Origin: Bombardia bombarda | Lineage: Eukaryota; Ascomycota; Sordariomycetes; Sordariales; Lasiosphaeriaceae | Length of the DNA stretch: 64,000 bases | NCBI GenBank assembly: GCA_030512295.1 | Contig: JAULSR010000001.1 | Coordinates: 1,798,001-1,862,000, forward strand | Reading direction: 5' to 3' | Notes under the pieces: model-generated | The model's database searches: none | What the model saw: only the letters and a program-made list of their open reading frames with translations | Told to the model about the DNA's origin: nothing | Position numbers and translations under genes: made by a program | Part shown: piece after piece, positions 57,360-64,000 of the stretch | How the letters are laid out: each line of letters begins with the position of its first letter | Numbering within the stretch: position 1 is the first letter of the stretch

Positions 57360-59299
57360 ATGTCCAACATGAGGACTCAACGCATTCTTTCTACTGCTTC
57401 CCTATCTCCTTATACCCTTCTCCTTCTCTTGTTGTTGAGCTTCTACCCCCGGGCAGGGGTTTGTAACAATGATCTATTTGCTTCTGTGCCGTCGTCTCTT
57501 GTAGATGCCGTCGCCGACAAGGTGCCCGCGTGTGGGCTGGAATGTGTTATACGGCACGCGGACCTGTCATCGTGCAATATGGGAACAGGCAATGGCACGC
57601 TGAACCTGAATTGTCTCTGTGCGAGCGACATGCGATACTACTCGGCCGTGTTGGGCTGTGTAGAGGCAAACTGCACGATGGAGGATTCGATAGGTGAGTT
57701 CTGAGACCTGTTTTCGCTAGAACGTTTGGCTGATAGCGGCAGAGACTGCACGGGGGGCATGGGACGCGTGTGGGAAGCCGACGAGAACCCGAAAGGCAGA
57801 CATGTTTGCGACATTGGTGATTGAGATACCAGCCTTGATCTGCGTGGCGTTGCGGCTTTACTCGCGCTGGTGGTCAGCATCGCATTTCGAAGTGGATGAT
57901 TATGTCATGATGTTTGTTATGGTACGTTGTTTGCGGGTGGCCTGTATCTCGGAAACTCTGCTGATCAAGTCAAGGTCCTGTATATCGGGTTTGAGGTCCT
58001 GGGTGGTATTGGTAGGTGTTCCTTCAAACTCCAAACCGGGTTAAATAAACTGTCGAGAAATCAGCAGCTAATCAAGAACCTGTGCATTCCACAGCCGCTC
58101 AGTCCGCGTTTGGAGTCGATATCTGGGCTGTCAAGCCGTCAGATCTGACGCTTTCACTCAAGCTCTTCTATGTCGCTGAAACGTTTTATCTCTGCATCCT
58201 CTCGCTCACCAAGACGTCGATTCTCTGCTTCTACCTGCGAATCTTCCCTAACCGCACCTTCCGGATGGTCACGTACGGGGTTATGGCGTGGGTCAGCCTA
58301 TCATCCATCATCTTTGTCTTTTTGCAGATCTTTCAGTGCGTGCCCATCGCCTTCATCTGGGAGGGCTGGAAGAAGGGCGAGTTCGGGCCGTATAAATGCC
58401 TCGACATCAACGCGCTGGGTTTCGCGTCGGCGGCCTTTAGCATCGCGCAGGACATTGTCATCCTCGTCATGCCGCTGCCGCTGCTCGCGCGACTCAACGT
58501 GTCACGGCGGTCTAAGCTCGGCATCATGGTCATGTTCTCCCTCGGCATCTTTGTGCTCATCACCAGCTGCGTCCGGCTGTGGACGCTGCACTCGTTTGGC
58601 GACTCGGTGAACCCGACGTGGGACTACACCGACGCGCTGATCTGGACAGGGCTGGAGGTTGCCGTTAGCATCATCGTGACGAGCCTGCCGGCGATAAGAG
58701 TCTTGATCAGTCGACGAATCCCCAGTGTGTTTGGCTCGGTAGGGGGCAGCCAGTGGGGTGGTGCTGGCGGCAGATATGGGAGAGACTCTGGCGGGGGGAC
58801 GTCGACGAGCTCGTTTGGAGATACCACGTTTGTTGGATCCATGTACAGCACACGGCCGGTGCTAAAAAGGCTGTCGGCCATCAGCCACATCTCGTCAATC
58901 AAGGTGGACTCGTTGATGCACGATAGCTGTGGGGAGAGTGGTGATGATAAGTACGGGCAGGATGCGCTCCGCATGGTGGATAGGTCAAGAGGTGAGGTGC
59001 GGACTGAGATTGGTGTGGGCGACAGGAGATATCCGCTGCCACCAGAACTGAAATGGGGAGGAGGAGGAGGAGGAGGAGGAGGAAAGGGGACAGCAGTGTC
59101 GTCCTGGCCGATGCCCAATATTGGCTATGTTTTGCGCGGGGGTGGTGCAGGTACAGGATCGGGTGGAGGGGGAGAAAGGTCGACGGCGAGTCTGCCGCAA
59201 TTGCCGTCACAGTCGCAGAGCATGACATGGGGAGGCATACATGTGCACACGACAACAACAAGAGTGGTGAAGGAGTCTGTGGACTTGGGGAAGCGGTGA
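57360..59299 (+). CDS. CFEM-domain Pth11-type G-protein-coupled receptor
   Basis: Four exons (57360-57693, 57743-57921, 57975-58011, 58095-59299) give 584 residues. Residues 17-35 form a signal peptide (LSPYTLLLLLLLSFYPRAGVC). A CFEM domain follows with all eight cysteines, at residues 58, 62, 72, 85, 87, 100, 105 and 121. Then come seven hydrophobic segments of the fungal rhodopsin-like (Pth11) type. Landmarks are VALRLYSRWW, FEVDDYVMM, AFGVDIWAV, LKLFYVAETFYLCILSLTKT, SILCFYLRIFPNRTFR, CLDINALGFASAAFSIAQD and DALIWTGLEVAVSIIVTSLP. The cytosolic tail of about 190 residues is Ser/Gly-rich with a poly-Gly run from (GGA)n. Family members act in surface or host sensing upstream of cAMP; the ligand is unknown. 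The exon 2 acceptor could instead be at 57737, which adds two residues. Confidence 0.92.
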
Positions 59300-60172
59300 G
59301 GGTTAGTCATTCTGTCTGTCGCTCTTTCCATTTTGGGCTTGTCTCATTTGTTTCGTCGGTTTGGTCTGATCGGATCTGCCCGGTCGAACGTTTTAAGGTT
59401 CTGCAACATTCGACTTTCAGGAACCGGAGTTGGGAGCTCATCAGTTCTACGACGGATACCTACATACAGCAATTTCAAGTTACTATAGCATCACATTAAT
59501 TCGAGTCATCAACAAGGAAAAAAGCTGCTGTGCCGCACAATGCAACCTAGACCCTAACCCTTGCCTGCAGGTCCCCATCGGATCCACGGATCGCCCCAAG
59601 GAGAGGGTCGCATCCGGCCAAGACAGGCAGGCCCGAACGCCCGACCAGGCAGGGCAGGCACTCCTAACAAGATGGTTGGGATGGAAGGATCGGCGCGCTG
59701 GGTCCGAGCAAGGTCGCCAGCTTCTTGCCTTCTTTTCTTTTCTTCCGAATAAGCAAGGGTATCATCGTTGGTGACCGGAGCGTCGGGAATTCCCAAAGAT
59801 CGACGGCGACTTTATTATCAGTCATCTCACCATTTCATTCGGCACGCCTTCGCACACATTCACGTTTTCGTGGCCGCGCTAGCAACTGCCTCCCCTTGTC
59901 CAGCCAGGGGGTTTAGCTTCATCACAGACCCCCGTTCTGGTCGAACATGTAAGAATTTAAAGAATCTTCAATTTAGTCTGAGAAGAAAAAGCACACCGAC
60001 AATTACGAGCTCGTATATTTATCACCATCGCTGCCGTCCTCTCTCTCCTCTCCCTTCTAATTCCTCCCTTACAAATTCCTCACCAACCAACACACCATCT
60101 CAGAAATTGAAGTCGTCTCCCTCCCACGACCACATATTCCATCACCAAACCACCCCAAAAACCACCCCAAAA
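59300..60172. other. Intergenic, no gene recognised
   Basis: This holds the 3' flank of the receptor and the promoter/5' UTR of the DUF2470 gene, the latter C-rich from about 60.0 kb. The short sequence at 59551-59560 looks like one and a half telomere repeats (CCCTAACCC). Confidence 0.5.
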
Positions 60173-60225
60173 ATGGCGGACGAAACCACCATCCCCCCGC
60201 CGCCAAAGCGCGCACCCTCGCGCAC

Positions 60226-60888
60226 ATGAACAAGGACCACGCCACCGACCTCCAGCACATGCTGCAGCACTTCAACGGCCTCTCCGCCGCCGCCGCCTCG
60301 GCCAACCCCCAGCTCGTCGACATGGACCTGTCCTCCCTCACCGTAACCACTGGCAGCACCACCACCCACACAATCCCCATCAACCCCCCCATGGCCACCT
60401 GGAACGACCGCCGCCAAGCCCTCATCGACATGACCATGGCCGCGCGCGCCGCCCTCGGCATCGTCACCCCCTCTGATGACCACCACCCCGCCCCCACCCC
60501 CACCCCCACCCCCAACTACCACTACGTCCCCCCTTCAGGCGCCGACTGGCCCGTCCTCGGCGGCGTCTTGCTCTACTTTGCCTGCTACGCGCTCGCGCAC
60601 ACGGGCTGCTTTGACGACGGGACCGTCCTCGCCGGGGCGCTGGAGACGTATGCGGGCGTGGCGGCGGAGTCGCTGCGCTGGGTGGTGGACCGGATGCTGG
60701 TGCCGGTGGTGGGGGTGCATGCGGCGGAGATGTGGTGGTTCCGGCGCACGAGGCTGGCGCCGGCGGGGGTGGCGATGACGTCGAGGGTCGGGCTGATGTG
60801 GCAGGTTTCGTGTTTTGCGGAGGGGTTTAGGAGTTTTGGGAGGTGGGATGGGATGGTGGAGGGGTTGAAGGGGGGGAAGGGGGAGTGA
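60226..60888 (+). CDS. DUF2470-domain membrane protein, start disrupted
   Basis: The open frame from ATG 60226 gives 220 residues. It begins inside the DUF2470 signature (HMNKDH, then ATDLQHMLQHFNGL), continues through DLSSLTV and an NPPMATWNDRRQALIDMTMA segment, and has a Pro/Thr-rich linker. Two hydrophobic segments follow (WPVLGGVLLYFACYALAHTG and MLVPVVGVHAAEMWWF). DUF2470 is a heme-oxygenase-like-associated fold of unclear role in fungi. A better start, ATG 60173 (MADETTIPP), is in another frame. A -1 shift at the C6 run 60193-60198 would join it to AAKARTLAHMNKDH and restore the conserved residues before HMNKDH. This may be a base-call error, a real mutation, or recoding. No intron can bridge it because the interval has no GT. 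Confidence 0.75.
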   Translation: MNKDHATDLQHMLQHFNGLSAAAASANPQLVDMDLSSLTVTTGSTTTHTIPINPPMATWNDRRQALIDMTMAARAALGIVTPSDDHHPAPTPTPTPNYHYVPPSGADWPVLGGVLLYFACYALAHTGCFDDGTVLAGALETYAGVAAESLRWVVDRMLVPVVGVHAAEMWWFRRTRLAPAGVAMTSRVGLMWQVSCFAEGFRSFGRWDGMVEGLKGGKGE

Positions 60889-61742
60889 GGTTGGTTGGGT
60901 TGGTTTTGGGCTTGGGAAAGGGGGTGGGTGAGTGATGTGGTCTGTGTTGGGTTGGGGACTGGAGTTGCCTGTGCGGGTGGGTGGATGGGCTGGCGTTATG
61001 ATGTGAGGGTTTGACGGGAAGTGTTGGTACTGGTCTCTAGGGGTGTCTCGTTGCTGTTTTTGAGGTGTTTTGGGGAGGGTTGAGGGAAGATGAAGAGGTC
61101 ATGGTGACTGTCAGTGCTTGCTGTAGTAACATAGGAGCAAGGTCGACTCTCGACTACATCTAGTGCTTGTTTAAATATTCCACATATGCAACACTAATGA
61201 AGAGGCTCTCTACGTACTATTGAATCACGGGATGCTGCACACTTGGCCATTGGAGGGTTTGACGGCGTTGTATTGATGTTGAAGCTACCACTCTACGCAA
61301 GAGCCTATATACCACCCTAGACTATAGAGAAATTCTCCGAATACCGTAACCTTGTATATAAGTCTAATACTGTAAAGAAAATGCTATATCTCTCACCTTA
61401 TAGCATCGTATCGTGCAAAATGACACCCGGTTTCTTGCCAATTTGACACCAACCACGCACAGCTAGAATAGACCACCCACTACCGCATCAACTACTACAA
61501 GTACTTGTTTAAATATCCCATTTGCAATAAGTGATCAAACAAGAATCAACGAGAAGATATTCTCTTTCTCTGCAAGTTGTTGATCAAGTGTCACCTGGCC
61601 CGTCTTCTCTAAATTGAAAGAGGAATAGCCCCTGCTCTACTGTCCTCCGAGACGCTGTTGCAATACTGGGGCGTCTGAGGTGTTTGAGGTGCCTGAAGTA
61701 GGTCCCTGAAGTACCTACCTAGAGTATCTGAAGTATCTAAAC
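60889..61742. other. Intergenic with a degenerate direct repeat
   Basis: The first 200 bases are G/T-rich and probably form the DUF2470 3' UTR. The remainder turns AT-rich and contains two related blocks (61152-61191 and 61491-61527), listed separately. No gene is recognised. Confidence 0.5.
61152..61527. repeat. Degenerate direct repeat pair around GTTTAAATAT
   Basis: Blocks at 61152-61191 and 61491-61527 share CTTGTTTAAATAT plus flanking similarity (CTAC before, CCA and ATGCAA/TTGCAA after), about 340 bp apart in the same orientation. They could be the decayed ends of a short element or a local duplication. Confidence 0.5.
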
Positions 61743-62888
61743 TTATGGAGCTGAATAACCATCCGGGGGTTTTGGATGGTCATTGGTACTTAGTCGTCCA
61801 AAACAAAAGCGGCCATCCACATGTTGTTCGACTCCATAATAGTTCTGCGGTGGGACCTCAGGAGCGTTGGGTGGTGCCACGGGAGCATTGGGATCTGCCG
61901 GCGGCTGTTGCTGCTGCGCACTGGGTTGCTGTTGAGGAGCCTTGTCTGCCACTCCCAGCCGGCTTTTGTAGTCACGGAGAATATAGAGCTGATCTCCGTT
62001 GAGAGGGGCGAGCTCAGTTGGAGTGTCTGCGTGGAGATAGGCGCGCGTGGTTGGAATGGCGGCAAGTTGGCTATGATATTGGGCAAAACTGGTGGCGATA
62101 TCCTTGGGCAAGGCTTCGCTGTTGAAAAAGCCCGAGTCTTTGAGAATCTGCCGCAGTTCGTGAGCAGCTCGAGCGTTGTCCCAGAAGTTTGCATAGTGAA
62201 CCAGGACTTTGTGGAGGTCCTTGACGAAAGGCCAAGCAGAATTGGCATATTCGGCCATGTAGGCTCGCTTTTCGGCGAGCCTAAATTCAAATCCAGGGGG
62301 CTGCTTGTTGACTAGCTCCAGGCTAGGCCCATCGATTTTCAAAAATAGCTGTCTGAGCTGGGTATTATAGAACTCGACGATCCGGCCGGGAAGCTCGCCA
62401 CATCCGCCACACAGAGCGGCGAGCATGTTGTTGAATGTGCTGTTGAAATCCGCCAGCAGCTCAGTCCGAACGGATTGGAGTGTGGCTGCGAGAACAAAGA
62501 GTTGAAACCAGAGGGTATATGTTCTGCAGATGGAGGCGAACTCGTCCACCTGCCTACCCATGTCTGCGTTGGCTACCTGGTTGGTGCGGTGGTCTGCTCC
62601 AGTCCAGGTGAAGTCCAGGTTCCTGTTGACGCACCGCTGGCAGCCGTCCGGTGGGTCACCCCGGAACTGGAGCTTTGATTTGGTGCAATTGTCACAGGCA
62701 GAGCTGTCCCGAACTGGCCTCTCCTTCTTCTGGGCTGGCTTTTGGATTGCCTTTTGGGCTGCCTGCTTAGCCGGCTTCTGTTGCCTTCTCCGAGCAATGG
62801 CAATCAGTCCATTCTAGCAGGGCCTTAGGATGGTAGTTAACATGAACTTAAAAGCATGGTAAAATACACGTCGGCTTATCTTGAGCAT
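61743..62888 (-). CDS. Unrecognised protein with Zn2Cys6-spaced C4 motif
   Basis: The main exon (61743-62813) is open throughout and continues upstream past a CTAG acceptor. A donor at 62867 (GTATTT) joins it in phase 0 to a short exon ending MLKISRR (62868-62888), giving 363 residues. The frame can extend to an ATG at 63002 instead. After a basic Gln/Lys-rich segment there is ACDNCTKSKLQFRG then GCQRCVNRNLDFTW. The spacing C47-x2-C50-x6-F57-x7-C65-x2-C68-x6-F75 is exactly that of fungal Zn2Cys6 DNA-binding clusters, but the third and sixth positions are Phe. The rest is helical, with no domain I recognise, and ends with a Gln/Pro-rich segment (APQQQPSAQQQQPPADP) and NYYGVEQHVDGRFCFG. Codon use is less C-biased than in the housekeeping genes. 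It is probably a derived transcription-factor-like or orphan protein. Confidence 0.68.
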
Positions 62889-64000
62889 GAAGAAGGGGTG
62901 TTCAGGACTCTTCTTGGGAGTTCCATTACTCCAGCCGGTAAAGAAAGTTATTGCAAGAGAACATGACCTCGGTCTTGACAGCTGAAGTACACCCCCCACC
63001 AACTAACCACACGAGCATTTCAAAGAGTCGTTCTTCACATAACTAGCTAGCGGGATTCCAGTAGCAGTTTCTGGCTCTCTTCTCTAATTGACCTCTTGAA
63101 AATAGCTATACTGGATCCTGAGATAGGTCCAATCATCCCCGGTTTTCTGCTCTCGATCAAGTGCCGGAGAAGACAGGGATGGAAGCTCAGTGAATCATCA
63201 TGGCTGTCCACATGCTGCAAGAACGAAGCCTATGTGGAGATTCTTGCTATAGTTTGAAAACACTGAACCTGCTGAAATCAAATCCTCACAACCTGACCCC
63301 GAAGCGGGAAGACTGGAAGTTTGATTGTCTTTCTTTGAATTTCTCTCGTCCATCTTGTGCTCGATTTTCGATGAAAAAACACTCCTAGATATTAATAATC
63401 GGCTATTTTTCTTCGACATTCAGTTTGTTTTCCTCCCACCAGCCTAGTGCAGTCGTTTCGTCCAACCTGCTTTCCTTCAGTTAGTGACGAGTCGTGGGAG
63501 TAGACAGACTTTCCCGATTCGGACAGGCTGTGGATTCTGATTGGTCAATCGCCCCCACGGTTGACACACGCCTTCCGAAACTTAAGCATGCCAACGGGAC
63601 AGATATGCAAGCCCCATCAACCTTACTTAGGTATTTACCTTTCTCTAATCATATTCAGCGCACTGGGCGGGTCCCGTCCAGGGGTGGGTCTCGAGGCACC
63701 TGTCGGGTCCAATCCCAGAACATTCCACCCGCAACCATTGACTCATCCAGGATCTATCTCTGAGATGTGAGCGGGTCTATGTATCAGGGTTTTGTTGGGA
63801 AAGCTACCTACATACTAGAACTTTCTGTCTTGGTCTGCTATTCTTAGAACTAAAGAATCCACCGGGGATGCAGCACAGAGAGTTATTCTCATCCATTGGA
63901 AATGGCGACGTGGCGAGATGAAGCAGAATAGCCTATTCTAGTAAATGAGGCTTCCATGTGATCAGGTATAAGTTATTCCGTAGCGAGATCGGGCGAACCC
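62889..64000. other. Right edge, no further gene recognised
   Basis: The first 115 bases may include an alternative 5' extension of the preceding gene. Beyond 63.0 kb only short open frames without recognisable motifs are present. A gene entering from beyond the window cannot be excluded. Confidence 0.45.

Noticed and set aside
59551..59560. ACCCTAACCC, a possible telomerase RNA template or telomere-like motif
   Set aside because: Only one and a half repeats, with no supporting conserved telomerase RNA structure that I can see. Short matches like this occur by chance and in promoters.

Overview
This is a nuclear contig from a filamentous ascomycete (Pezizomycotina, most likely Sordariomycetes). 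The protein set supports this: fungal V-ATPase d, Nop58, YAG7, an Ecl1-type zinc protein, CENP-W and a CFEM-domain Pth11-type receptor. The introns are short (about 50-140 nt) with fungal donors (GTAAGT, GTATGT, GTACGT) and CTGAC/CTAAC-like branch sites. Exon joins below were worked out by hand from reading frame and splice sites. They are predictions, not transcript data.

Layout. Bases 1-24.3 kb are gene-dense and mostly housekeeping. In order they hold 40S ribosomal protein uS2/RPS0 (-), mitochondrial ribosomal protein uS15m (+), V-ATPase subunit d/VMA6 (-), Nop58 (+), an RD-rich protein ending in a Hub1/UBL5-like ubiquitin fold (+), a 12-exon Cys-rich modular protein (-), O6-alkylguanine-DNA alkyltransferase (+), a YAG7-like RGG protein (-), CENP-W (-), prefoldin subunit 4 (+) and an MFS transporter (+). 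Several pairs are divergent over 0.45-0.55 kb and may share promoters: RPS0/uS15m, VMA6/NOP58 and CENP-W/prefoldin 4.

Bases 24.3-57.4 kb form a gene desert of about 33 kb. Only one short gene is recognisable in it, an Ecl1-family zinc protein near 37.0-37.4 kb. The rest is rich in microsatellites, two minisatellites and G-runs.

Bases 57.4-64 kb hold a CFEM-GPCR (+), a DUF2470 membrane protein with an apparent one-base frame disruption at its start (+), and an orphan-like protein (-). The orphan carries a Zn2Cys6-spaced cluster in which the third and sixth cysteines are both phenylalanine.

Most striking feature. The gene at 10685-13127 (-) contains twelve tandem C-x4-C-x(n)-C-x2-H modules. 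All eleven introns are phase 1, and each one splits the His codon (C|AY) that closes a module, so exon and putative zinc-binding module coincide. I do not recognise the family, and this is the best candidate here for something undescribed. Next in interest are the Hub1-like fusion, the altered zinc cluster, the frame disruption on a slippery C-run, and the gene desert around the Ecl1-type gene.
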